This document shows, one piece after another, positions 46,743 to 58,067 of a stretch of 64,000 nt of DNA. The notes beneath the pieces were generated by a model. The model made no database searches and was not told the DNA's origin. It saw only the letters and a program-made list of their open reading frames with translations. Within the stretch, counting starts at the first letter, position 1; each line of letters begins with the position of its first letter. Source of the stretch: Candidatus Binatia bacterium (lineage in GTDB: Bacteria > Desulfobacterota > Binatia > HRBIN30). The stretch is taken from positions 103,162 through 167,161 of the forward strand of contig JAKLJW010000005.1 of assembly GCA_023150935.1 (NCBI GenBank), written 5' to 3'. A program made the position numbers and the translations under genes.

Positions 46743-47202
46743 GGCGATCCTCCTCTTTCCGGATACTCCGCGGGCCCGGCGTGCGCAACAGCGGCGGCCA
46801 GGGACGTTCCTCGATCGAGGGATGTGGAGGTAGGTGGAGACAGGGGACGTGCGGATTCTCCAGCTTGTGGTGCACCTGATCGACACCCTCCCGGTGGCGC
46901 AGCCCTGCGCGTCGGATTGGATTTTCATCCCCGCGGCCGCAACGGTTCCAAACCAGGTGGTGGTGGCACCCTCGATTCCCGCTGAGGTCTGTCAGCGCGG
47001 CGAAATCCGATACGAACCGCTCGCCGGCCCGGCAAACAACCGGAATTTCCAGGCGGTTCTGTTCGGCGACAGTATCGGCAACTGAAATCCGTCGTACGGA
47101 GGCGCTGCCGCGGTGCAGGCTTTGCGGTCCCCCGGAGGCGAGCACGGACGCTGGGGAGGGCTTCAGCATCGACGTGATGGCCGGCTGTCTCGGGCTCTGT
47201 AC
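46743..47202. other. Unassigned stretch in the degraded region
   Basis: About 460 bases without a convincing gene. A plus-strand frame at 46834-47085 (83 codons) is open but unlike any family I know and has no clear ribosome-binding site. A short piece near 47165 reads GFSIDVMAG in another frame and could be the frameshifted start of the cohesin-like domain that follows. Confidence 0.4.
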
Positions 47203-47427
47203 GCGGCCGGCCCCGGACGCCAGCACGCGATCACTGCCGAGCTGACCTACGATTCCCGGAACCTCACAGTGGTTGGCGTGCGCAGGGCGGCGGCGGCGCG
47301 CGGTACCGCACTTGCCGCGAACACGAACGATGCGGGCCGTTTGCAAGTGGCCCTGGCGAGCGCCCACGGTTTCGATGAAGGTGCGCCGCTGGTGCTCGTT
47401 TTGTTCGAACCCCGAGCGGAGCGATAG
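47203..47427 (+). pseudogene. Cohesin-like domain remnant
   Basis: The frame reads HAITAELTYDSRNLTVVGVR, then ALAANTNDAGRLQVALASAH and APLVLVLFEP, the strand pattern of cohesin-like modules in secreted proteins (a Y-D-x-x-x-L strand, an N-x-x-G-x-L turn and a final hydrophobic strand). No signal peptide, start site or other domain is attached, and upstream in-frame sequence is not protein-like. It is likely a leftover of a larger exported protein. Confidence 0.45.
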
Positions 47428-47473
47428 CAGCAGACTCCTAGAGAAGGGCCAGTAGATCGCGGCGCACGATTCC

Positions 47474-48430
47474 TCAGCCGAAGAGGCTTGGCTGCACGAC
47501 CACACCCGCGGTCCCATTTTCTTCGTACAGGTCCGACAAGGCCCTGAGGTCGCCCGTAAAGCGGAAGCGACTTGCCTCCAGGTACCGCTCCTCCACCTCG
47601 ACAGCAATCCACCGCCGGCCCTCGCGTTCGCACGCTTCGCCCGTGGTGTTGCTACCCGCGAACGGATCGAAGACCAAGTCGTTGGGGTCCGTAAGAAACC
47701 GCAAGAAGAATGTCGGCAACTGTACTGGGAAGCGCGCCGGGTGCGGTTTCAAACCGTGCTTCTTGCACTGCTCCAAGTAGTGGCCATTGCTGTCGTTATT
47801 CCCATAGGTAAGCAGGTTCGGCGGGATGGAACCGCCGCGATCCGTAAACTTCGCCGTTATGATATGCCCAGACGGCCGCACCGTGGCTCGGTACCCGCGC
47901 TTGACCAAGCGCTTCATATCCGGGCTGTACTCTTTCAACACGCGCTGATTGTCAGCCTTCGGCGCGGGGGTCTTGGAGAGCCACCACAAACAGTTCACGG
48001 CGTCCTTGACGCGAACCTTCCGCACTGTCACCCACTCCGCCGGCGAGGGCAGCTTCGCCGGGTTGTACCAGTAGAACTCCTGCGCCAGATAGAACCCGAC
48101 CTCACGGCACAGTGCGATGAGCAGCTCGAAGTGATAGAGGGAACGCGTCGGCTGCCCAGGCGTCCACGCACCACCGATGTCGACGACGAAGCTCCCGTCG
48201 TCCCGCAAGAGACGGTGTACGTGACGAGCAAACGGCAGAAACCATTTGACGTAGTCCCGTTGCGCCGCGTTCCCGTATTCTTTCTTAAAGTGCAGAGCAT
48301 ACGGCGGCGACGTGAACACCAGGTTCACGCTTGCCACCGGCATGTCGGCCATGAGCGGGAGCGAATCGCCAAGGAAGGCCTTCCCGTACGACGTCTCATA
48401 CAACGGCTTCGCCACTTCCCGCCGCTTCAC
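47474..48430 (-). CDS. Type II DNA methyltransferase (M.PvuII-like, N4-cytosine type)
   Basis: 318 residues from the GTG at 48430, which overlaps the stop of the endonuclease gene (GTGA). The catalytic motif is [16 protein letters not shown], in the SPPY form typical of N4-cytosine methyltransferases of the beta group, with motif [19 protein letters not shown] near the C-terminus. Long segments such as [17 protein letters not shown] and [16 protein letters not shown] are characteristic of M.PvuII relatives. It protects the host site from the endonuclease upstream. The recognition sequence is not readable from the protein. Confidence 0.92.
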   Translation of the reverse strand: MKRREVAKPLYETSYGKAFLGDSLPLMADMPVASVNLVFTSPPYALHFKKEYGNAAQRDYVKWFLPFARHVHRLLRDDGSFVVDIGGAWTPGQPTRSLYHFELLIALCREVGFYLAQEFYWYNPAKLPSPAEWVTVRKVRVKDAVNCLWWLSKTPAPKADNQRVLKEYSPDMKRLVKRGYRATVRPSGHIITAKFTDRGGSIPPNLLTYGNNDSNGHYLEQCKKHGLKPHPARFPVQLPTFFLRFLTDPNDLVFDPFAGSNTTGEACEREGRRWIAVEVEERYLEASRFRFTGDLRALSDLYEENGTAGVVVQPSLFG

Positions 48431-48990
48431 CGCCCTACTCCCTGCAAGGCGTCGTGAATCGCCGCCTCGATGTCGGGGCGCCATGGCCCCTCAGGCCCCG
48501 GCGGCACCCGCTGCATGATCACTAGAATGTCGGCCATGTTCGCCCTTCGTTGAAGTGCCCCCGTTGCCACGTACAAGTACTCCCACTGGTGTGTCTGATT
48601 GAAAAGACACGCCGCAAGGATATCGAACTCACCGATGCGGTAGCCCCGCGTCGGTGTTCCGTCCTTGCTGTTGCGCGTCTTCTGCAGCTCGACCTTGTAC
48701 CCCTCCGCATTCCGGTAGCGTCCTTCCGCACCACTGCGGACATTCTTGCACTCGACCCGCAGAGTCCGCTCGCCAACCCCAATGACGAAATCGGGCTGAC
48801 CGTCCCTGTCCAACCATTCAACGCTCTCAATGACTCTCTGCTCCCGCAACCGCTCGAGCTTCTGGAAGAGAAAATACTCGGCCAGTTTCCCCTTCACGTC
48901 AACGAGGGCGCGAAACCCACGCTGGATCGCGGACAGGATGTCTGACGCCGAGGCGTTCAGCAGCTCCTCGACCGGGTGGCGCTCTTTCAC
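48427..48990 (-). CDS. Probable type II restriction endonuclease (PD-(D/E)xK type)
   Basis: 187 residues. The nuclease motif is [20 protein letters not shown]: a PD followed by a beta-strand and E-x-K, then a stretch of basic residues ([20 protein letters not shown]) where the family often places a further catalytic Lys. The N-terminal helical part ([20 protein letters not shown]) fits restriction-like folds. Position in the operon between an XRE regulator and a methyltransferase, with 4-bp overlaps on both sides, makes the endonuclease role very likely. Sequence specificity is unknown. Confidence 0.8.
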   Translation of the reverse strand: MKERHPVEELLNASASDILSAIQRGFRALVDVKGKLAEYFLFQKLERLREQRVIESVEWLDRDGQPDFVIGVGERTLRVECKNVRSGAEGRYRNAEGYKVELQKTRNSKDGTPTRGYRIGEFDILAACLFNQTHQWEYLYVATGALQRRANMADILVIMQRVPPGPEGPWRPDIEAAIHDALQGVGR

Positions 48991-49262
48991 CTGCGTCGCC
49001 TCTTGCGGCGGGTGGCGACCTCTTCCTCGATCTTCCTGATCGTCTCGACGGCATCGCTGGCACTGAAGCCAAGCGTGTTCGCGACTTCGATGAACTCGAC
49101 AACATCGAGGCGTCGCTCACCGCGCTCGTATTTCGAAACGTACGATTGCGGGCGCTCCAGGCGCCCCGCCAGCTCGGCCTGGGTGAGCCCCGCCACCCGC
49201 CGGGCTTCAACGAGCAGTTTCCGGAGGGATTCGTACTTGCCTGTAAAGACGGACTTGGTCAC
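48987..49262 (-). CDS. XRE-family regulator of the restriction-modification operon (controller-type protein)
   Basis: 91 residues from the GTG at 49262; a TTG one codon upstream is equal. The helix-turn-helix is LVEARRVAGLTQAELAGRLE followed by RPQSYVSKYERGERRLDVVE. A basic tail (ATRRKRRRR) ends the protein. It is larger than classic C proteins but occupies the controller place at the head of the operon, with its stop overlapping the endonuclease start. It most likely sets the timing of endonuclease expression by binding repeats just upstream of itself. Confidence 0.88.
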   Translation of the reverse strand: MTKSVFTGKYESLRKLLVEARRVAGLTQAELAGRLERPQSYVSKYERGERRLDVVEFIEVANTLGFSASDAVETIRKIEEEVATRRKRRRR

Positions 49263-49275
49263 CAAGCCGGGTCGA

Positions 49276-49336
49276 TAAACCCATTTCCGGTTAAACCCAA
49301 AATTGGTTGTCCGGGGCGTCTTCCGGAATTCCGGAA
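49276..49336 (-). promoter_or_regulatory. Candidate operator region of the restriction-modification operon
   Basis: Two direct repeats TAAACCCA lie at 49276-49283 and 49292-49299 with a 16-bp period, and a perfect 16-bp palindrome TTCCGGAATTCCGGAA lies at 49321-49336. Both stand directly upstream of the XRE gene. Repeated or palindromic boxes in this position are usual for autoregulated controller proteins. No clear -10/-35 pair could be fixed. Confidence 0.5.
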
Positions 49337-49573
49337 AGCACCGCCGGCAAGGGACGGTCTACCCTGCCCTTTGCCTGATCACGAATCTTCTGGCCGGACC
49401 TCATGCGCACTCGGCGGGAAACGGAAACGCGACACAGCTATCTTCCGTGGGTCAGATTCGAACGTGCGACGAAAGTGGAGCTAATGGGCTCGGCTCTATG
49501 GCCGCAGGCCCCCGAACTCCCGGCGCTGCATTGACTCCGCAGCCAAGGCGCGGCAGCGTTCTCTCGGTTCGCC

Positions 49574-52414
<2,841 letters not shown>

Positions 52415-52531
52415 TAGACCGAGTCCACGGTCCAAAGTCCCGGGTCCCAGGCGGGAACTCGGACTTCAATTCGCAACCTGTCTGAATAGAATCCAGAATC
52501 TGGGATGGTCGAACCACCAAGTCGTAGGCAT

Positions 52532-52999
52532 TCACGCCGCCCGCGTTTTGACGAGCAGTTCGACGTCGCAGTCGAGGATACGGAGCAATGAGAGCATCCG
52601 GTCGACCGACTTCTTGTAGTTAGTCTGGTCGAGTAAGCGGTAGAACTGCGCCGGTGACGTGCGCAAGCGACGGATCATCTCGCGCCGGCTCAGCGGACTG
52701 CGGGGCAGCCGCCGCTGCGCCTCCAACGTAAGTTGGTAGAGCAGCAAATCTCGCATGTAGGTCGGATCCCGGTTGTACTCCAGCACGTGGTCGAGATGCA
52801 CGCTGCCCTGCCGGCCGGACTCGAGCGTATAGCTGAACGCTTCACTGCCGAGCTCGTCGTCGACGTGCGCTTCGCACACTCTGTCGCTGGTTGTGGGGCG
52901 GATCTCGAGCCTGGCGTAGGGAAAAACATACGTGTGTCGACCCGCTCTGATCTCGAATGCCTTTCGGCGATTATTCACGGACACCCGCGCAATTTTCAT
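52532..52999 (-). CDS. Helix-turn-helix protein paired with DUF4160
   Basis: 155 residues from the ATG at 52999, which overlaps the DUF4160 stop (ATGA). The N-terminal half is beta-rich (ARVSVNNRRKAFEIRAGRHT, YVFPYARLEIRP). The C-terminal half is helical with an HTH-like segment: SRREMIRRLRTSPAQFYRLL followed by DQTNYKKSVDRMLSLLRIL. Such a protein next to DUF4160 is a recurrent two-gene unit and looks like a toxin-antitoxin or regulator pair, but I know of no assigned function. Confidence 0.7.
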   Translation of the reverse strand: MKIARVSVNNRRKAFEIRAGRHTYVFPYARLEIRPTTSDRVCEAHVDDELGSEAFSYTLESGRQGSVHLDHVLEYNRDPTYMRDLLLYQLTLEAQRRLPRSPLSRREMIRRLRTSPAQFYRLLDQTNYKKSVDRMLSLLRILDCDVELLVKTRAA

Positions 53000-53190
53000 A
53001 ACACACCTTCGCTCTTCAGCGCTTCGATGAGCGCCAGTAGCCTGGCGCTCGGCTTCCCTTTCATCGGCACATTGGCGTCGAGATCCCACTTCAACACGAG
53101 TCGCGCGTCGCGATAAACGTGCACGTGTCTCGGCCCGTGATCCCCCTTACACGTCAGGAAGACATAGTTCCCACGTCGAATCTTCGCCAC
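52996..53190 (-). CDS. DUF4160 family small protein
   Basis: 64 residues, near the usual size. The family pattern is clear: CKGDHGPRHVHVYRDARLVL with the H-x-H-x-x motif, then KWDLDANVPMKGKPSARLLA. DUF4160 proteins are small, basic and often in two-gene operons with an HTH protein or DUF2442, as in toxin-antitoxin loci. The HxH motif could bind metal. It is the first gene of the pair and overlaps its partner by 4 bp. Confidence 0.88.
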   Translation of the reverse strand: MAKIRRGNYVFLTCKGDHGPRHVHVYRDARLVLKWDLDANVPMKGKPSARLLALIEALKSEGVL

Positions 53191-53775
53191 ACGAAACGCT
53201 ACCCCGGAGGGTAACGGTTATCAACCTGCTGCAGCGGTGCGGGTCCCCTCTGTGCCAATGAGTATCCCCTGCAGGTCAGGCAGGCGCCGCGATTGTTGCG
53301 TAATAGTTGACTTGCTGCGACGCACGACGTGGCCTGACAGCACGCTGCCTCGGAAGTGGAACCCGAATTCCGTCCTCGCACAGTCCGCGTATGTGCAGCT
53401 CGAACGAGGCCCGTGTTCCCTTCGGCATGTGTCGTCTTCCGGATGCCCCTTTGACAGCGACGCGCCCCCGCTTCGCGGCGCGCTTGCACTGGCGATGGCT
53501 GCCCTTCATGACAACCCTTAGTACTCGTCGGCATAAGTATGGCAACGTATCCGCAGCCGCTCACCCGTAAATCGTACAGGGATCTCGCAACCTTCCGGGG
53601 TGAGACACGAGTCCTTCCGCTTCGTCCGCGGTAAACGCGCCCGGAGGTCGCACTCCGCCTCGGAGCCACCCGTGCATTTCTCATCTTGCTTAAGTGCCAG
53701 ATCTCTGATGACAACTACGGCGAGCCATCCGCACCTGCGGGGCGGTGGCATCAATAGAGCGAGGGGAGGATACCG
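53191..53775. other. Long intergenic region with a hicA remnant
   Basis: About 585 bases between the DUF4160 gene and the Lcl-domain gene. Apart from the hicA-like fragment at 53402-53533 (minus strand) I find no convincing gene, RNA or repeat. A clear ribosome-binding site GGGGAGG for the next gene lies at its right end. Confidence 0.5.
53402..53533 (-). pseudogene. HicA-like mRNA interferase remnant
   Basis: The minus-strand frame reads RRVLRVVMKGSHRQCKRAAK, then RGRVAVKGASGRRHMPKGTR. HicA toxins share a KGSHRQ-x-(H/K) motif with the catalytic His, a GRVTVxGH strand and a final MPKGTL helix start, in this order and spacing. The first helix is missing, and sequence after the last motif is unrelated. 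No hicB is next to it. This is a decayed toxin gene. Confidence 0.6.
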
Positions 53776-54702
53776 ATGCGACACGCGGGACTGCACATCG
53801 TGACCGTGGGAGTGTTCCTGGCGGCGGCGCCGGCGGCGGGGGCGCTGACGCCCGAACAGAAATGCCAGGCCGGTAAGAATCAGGTCGCCGGCAAGTACGC
53901 CGACTGCCGGCAGAAGGCGGAGGCGAAGCTGGTCAAGACCGGGGACGTGACGAAATACGCCGCCGCTATCGGCAAGTGCGAAACGAAGTTCCAGGACAAG
54001 TGGCAGAAGCTCATCGATGCGGCCACCGCTGCCAGCGCGACCTGCCCCGATGCACCCCTGGCCGTGTCGGCATACAAGGATGTCATCGACGACCACACCG
54101 ACAACATCGCGCAAGCGCTTGGCGGTAGCGGCTTCGACGTGTGTCAGGCGTTCCCGGAGTCGGGCCAGACGACGTGCTGGGACAGCAGCGGCACGGTAGT
54201 CACGTGTGCCGGCACGGCACACGACGGCGACGTTCGCGCCGGGGCTGCGCTGGCATACACGGACAACGGCGACGGTACGATCACCGATATGAACACCAGA
54301 CTGATGTGGGCAAAGAAGAGCGACGACGGTTCGATCCACGACAAGGACACGAATTACACGTGGGACAACGCGTACGCGACGTACGTCGCCGCGCTGAACG
54401 CACCGCCGTGTTTCGCCGGGCACTGCGACTGGCGGCTGCCGAACATCAGAGAGTTGCTGAGCATCGTCAATTACGGGATTCCGCCCCCCGGACCGGTGGT
54501 GGACCCGGTGTTCAATACGTCGTGCACGGGCGGCTGTACGGTGACGGGCTGCAGTTGCACCGTGCTGTACACCTACTGGTCGTCGACGACCTATGCCCCC
54601 AGCCCGCAGTTTGCGTGGACGGTGTCCTTTGACAATGGCACCGTCGGCCCGATCTCCAAGCCCAGCAATTATCGCGTTCGCGCAGTGCGGGGCGGCGTGT
54701 AA
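53776..54702 (+). CDS. Secreted protein with Lcl C-terminal (DUF1566) domain
   Basis: 308 residues with GGGGAGG about 6 bases before the ATG. A signal peptide (1-23) leads to a helical cysteine-containing segment (KCQAGKNQVAGKYADCRQKA) and then the DUF1566/Lcl domain: DNGDGTITDMNTRLMWAKKS, HCDWRLPNIRELLSIVNYG and YWSSTTYAPSPQFAWTVSF. The domain is a lectin-like fold of surface proteins, named after a Legionella collagen-like protein. It is likely exported; ligand unknown. Confidence 0.9.
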   Translation: MRHAGLHIVTVGVFLAAAPAAGALTPEQKCQAGKNQVAGKYADCRQKAEAKLVKTGDVTKYAAAIGKCETKFQDKWQKLIDAATAASATCPDAPLAVSAYKDVIDDHTDNIAQALGGSGFDVCQAFPESGQTTCWDSSGTVVTCAGTAHDGDVRAGAALAYTDNGDGTITDMNTRLMWAKKSDDGSIHDKDTNYTWDNAYATYVAALNAPPCFAGHCDWRLPNIRELLSIVNYGIPPPGPVVDPVFNTSCTGGCTVTGCSCTVLYTYWSSTTYAPSPQFAWTVSFDNGTVGPISKPSNYRVRAVRGGV

Positions 54703-54751
54703 TTCCGCGCCGCGCGTTGCGCTTCGCGGGACAGGCTGGGGCGGGCCGGAT

Positions 54752-54773
54752 GCGCCGACTTGCGAATTCCGAG
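54752..54773 (+). repeat. 22-bp direct repeat, copy 1
   Basis: The 22 bases starting GCGCCGACTTGCGAATTCCG recur exactly at 55020-55041. In both copies the sequence before is GC-rich and different, so only this block is shared. Chance repetition of 22 bases within 300 bp is very unlikely. Confidence 0.7.
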
Positions 54774-54856
54774 TTTGCGCGCACGGCGCGAGGAACTTCC
54801 TGGATGATCGAGGAGCAGTGCGCCACCGTTCGTGCCGAGTAGCGCCGTCTGGACAA

Positions 54857-54905
54857 CCCGATCGCCCTGAGTAGCCGATGTCTTCTCGATCGGCGTATCG
54901 AAGGG
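54857..54905 (-). repeat. 49-bp palindromic repeat element, copy A
   Basis: Read on the minus strand: conserved left flank CCCTTCGATACG, a 19-base middle whose ends pair (CCGAT with ATCGG), and right flank CTACTCAGGGCGATCGGG. Copy B at 54938-54986 on the plus strand has the same length and flanks (11/12 and 16/18 identical) but a different middle. It resembles a REP-type dispersed palindrome. Confidence 0.7.
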
Positions 54906-54937
54906 TTCAGGCGCGTATCGAGGCACGTCTGATGTGA

Positions 54938-54986
54938 CCCCTCGATACGGCCCCTGAACAAACGGGTCCTACTCGGGGCGAACGGG
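54938..54986 (+). repeat. 49-bp palindromic repeat element, copy B
   Basis: Left flank CCCCTCGATACG, a 19-base middle with ends that pair at 4 of 5 positions, and right flank CTACTCGGGGCGAACGGG. It is inverted relative to copy A and separated from it by 32 bases, so the two can also pair with each other (GTATCGAGG with CCTCGATAC). Confidence 0.7.
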
Positions 54987-55019
54987 GAGTTGCGGGCATT
55001 GGGTTGCGGGTGGCAGCCC

Positions 55020-55041
55020 GCGCCGACTTGCGAATTCCGAG
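55020..55041 (+). repeat. 22-bp direct repeat, copy 2
   Basis: Exact copy of 54752-54773. The two copies bracket the inverted pair of 49-bp elements, which would fit a target-site-like duplication or a pair of dispersed repeat units. Confidence 0.7.
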
Positions 55042-55213
55042 GATGTCAGCGCCGCCGGCGTCGGTGGCCAGGTCGGCATCGGCACGGCCGGGAACTGCCA
55101 GTTCGTGTTGCCGCCGAGGTCGATGGCCCGCGGACTCGCCACACACTGCGTTGCCCCGGCGAACGGAGTGCCCGTCATTACCGAAACCGGCTGGCATTGC
55201 GCCTTATACGGGC

Positions 55214-55255
55214 TTGACTGCCCGCAGACCGGCCGATATTAGACCTATGAGGTCT
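55214..55255 (+). promoter_or_regulatory. Promoter and operator-like palindrome of the isc operon
   Basis: A -35 box TTGACT (55214-55219) and -10 box TATTAG (55237-55242) are separated by exactly 17 bases. The inverted repeat AGACC-TATGA-GGTCT (55241-55255) overlaps the end of the -10 box and covers the expected start of transcription. An Rrf2-type repressor bound there would block initiation. The distal gene of the operon encodes an IscR-like protein, the natural candidate. The leader is about 110 bases. Confidence 0.7.
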
Positions 55256-55359
55256 GAATTGGATCTATCTCCCGGATGAAGCCGAGAAGATCCGGAGAAC
55301 ACGACGAATACCCGGTGGCGTCGAGCGCATGCCCGCCAGCCGCCGTGAGGAGGATTTGA

Positions 55360-56577
<1,218 letters not shown>

Positions 56578-56598
56578 GGCGCGCGGCGGAGGAACGGC

Positions 56599-57015
56599 AT
56601 GGCATACAGCAACAAGGTCATCGATCATTACGAGAATCCCCGCAATGTCGGTGGGTTCGCCAAGGACGAGCCCAACGTCGGCACCGGCGTCGTGGGCGCC
56701 CCCGAGTGCGGCGACGTCATGAAGCTGCAGCTCAAGATCACCGACGAAGGCGTCATCGAAGACGCCCGTTTCAAGACCTTCGGCTGCGGCAGCGCCATCG
56801 CCAGCTCGAGCTACGTCACCGAGCTCGTGAAGGGCAAGACCCTCGACGAGGCACTCGAGATCAAGAACACGGAAATCGTGCAGGAACTCAGCCTGCCCCC
56901 GGTCAAGATCCACTGCTCGGTGCTTGCCGAGGACGCCATCAAAGCCGCCATCCACGATTGGAAGGCGCGCAAGGGCGACGCCGAGGCCGAGCCCAGGGCG
57001 GCTGCCAACGAATAG
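56599..57015 (+). CDS. iscU: Iron-sulfur cluster scaffold protein
   Basis: 138 residues. The three cluster-binding cysteines are in GAPECGDVMKLQL, KTFGCGSAIASSSYV and KIHCSVLAEDAI, with the Asp next to the first. The LPPVK motif, which the HscA chaperone binds, is complete just before the third Cys. It lies 21 bp after iscS with its own GGAGGAA ribosome-binding site. It assembles 2Fe-2S clusters for transfer. Confidence 0.98.
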   Translation: MAYSNKVIDHYENPRNVGGFAKDEPNVGTGVVGAPECGDVMKLQLKITDEGVIEDARFKTFGCGSAIASSSYVTELVKGKTLDEALEIKNTEIVQELSLPPVKIHCSVLAEDAIKAAIHDWKARKGDAEAEPRAAANE

Positions 57016-57026
57016 GGAGTCACGGC

Positions 57027-57353
57027 GTGGCCATCTCGCTCTCAGCAAATGCCGCGGCGAAAATTCGCGGTCTTCTCGCCCAGGGCGGCGACAAACCCGC
57101 AACCGGCCTGCGGGTCAAGGTGGTCGGCGGCGGCTGCTCCGGCCTCCAGTACAAGATGGACCTCGACGTGGAACGCCCGGGCGACAAGGTTTTCGGCGAG
57201 ACCGACGCGCCGCTGCTGGTCGACCGCAAGAGCTTCCTTTACCTGAACGGCACCGAACTCGATTACAACGAGGGGCTGATGCACTCCGGCTTCACCCTGC
57301 AGAACCCCAACGTCAAGCGCTCCTGCGGCTGCGGGGCGTCGTTTACGGTGTGA
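57027..57353 (+). CDS. iscA: HesB/IscA-family iron-sulfur carrier
   Basis: 108 residues from a GTG with GGGAG upstream. The A-type carrier signature is complete: GGGCSGLQYKMDLD in the middle and SCGCGASF at the C-terminus, giving the C, C-G-C set of ligands. It accepts clusters from IscU or delivers iron-sulfur to targets. It lies 11 bp after iscU. Confidence 0.97.
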   Translation: MAISLSANAAAKIRGLLAQGGDKPATGLRVKVVGGGCSGLQYKMDLDVERPGDKVFGETDAPLLVDRKSFLYLNGTELDYNEGLMHSGFTLQNPNVKRSCGCGASFTV

Positions 57354-57374
57354 ACGCGCGAGGCTCCGATCGCG

Positions 57375-58067
57375 ATGGCTGCCAGCCTGGTTTCGTTCTC
57401 CCAGCACGAGGAAGGCACCTGGACTGCCGGGGAGCGGGTGCATTGCTGGCAGTGCGGAGCCGAGCATTCGCCGGACTATTTCTGCCCCGCCTGCGGAGCC
57501 ATCCAGCCGCTACCGGAACAGGTCGATTACTTTCGCATCATGGGCGTGCCCCGGCGTCTGGCCCTCGACCTCGCTGCCCTGCAGGAACGCTACTACGCCT
57601 TGCACCGCCTGCTGCATCCGGATCGTTTCCAGACCGGGGCGCAGTCGGCACGTGTCGCCAGCCTGCGCAACACGGCGGCGGTTAACCGCGCCTTTGCCAC
57701 CTTGCGCGACCCGATCGATCGCGGTCTTTACTGGCTGGCACTGCACGGAGAAAGCGTAGGCGCCGGCAACAACCGGGTGCCCCCGGCGCTCGCGGCTCTC
57801 GTGTTCGAAACTCAGGAGCAGTTGGAAGAACTGCGGGCGGCGCGAGAAACGCCAGCCGCCGAAGGGCTCGCGGCCGCCGTGCGCACCACCCGCGCCGAGC
57901 TGGTAGCGCAACGCGACACCCTGCTCGAGCTCCTGCAGGCGAACTTCGTCGCCTGGGACGCCGGCGGAGATGCGGCCACCCTGCACCGCGAGCTCAAGAG
58001 CCTGCTCTCCGATCTCGCCTACCTGGGCACGCTTCTGCGCGATATCGACAGAGAACTGGAGCGCTGA
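57375..58067 (+). CDS. hscB: Co-chaperone HscB with an N-terminal zinc-ribbon
   Basis: 230 residues. The J domain (about 52-120) has the HPD motif in [20 protein letters not shown], and the C-terminal helical bundle that binds IscU follows ([20 protein letters not shown]). Before it stands a CWQCG...CPACG pair (residues about 24-41) that should bind zinc. This N-terminal ribbon is typical of eukaryotic HSC20 and present in only part of bacteria; E. coli HscB (171 residues) lacks it. Its stop overlaps the hscA start (TGATG). Confidence 0.93.
   Translation: MAASLVSFSQHEEGTWTAGERVHCWQCGAEHSPDYFCPACGAIQPLPEQVDYFRIMGVPRRLALDLAALQERYYALHRLLHPDRFQTGAQSARVASLRNTAAVNRAFATLRDPIDRGLYWLALHGESVGAGNNRVPPALAALVFETQEQLEELRAARETPAAEGLAAAVRTTRAELVAQRDTLLELLQANFVAWDAGGDAATLHRELKSLLSDLAYLGTLLRDIDRELER

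Larger units (their letters stand above)
54703..55213. other. Intergenic region rich in short repeats
   Basis: About 510 bases before the isc promoter. It holds two inverted copies of a 49-bp palindromic element, a 22-bp direct repeat at 54752-54773 and 55020-55041, and a minus-strand open frame (about 54969-55235) with pieces such as MTGTPFAGATQCV and AIDLGGNTNWQF that look like a secreted-protein fragment I cannot name. Confidence 0.5.

Noticed and set aside
46534..47607. 357-codon minus-strand frame across the degraded region
   Set aside because: It contains a shifted reading of the antitoxin gene and otherwise Arg/His-rich sequence with no domain.
52415..52531. Terminator between uvrA and the HTH gene
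   Set aside because: Weak complementarity exists (CCGAGTCC with GGAACTCGG) but with mismatches, a long loop and no T-run.
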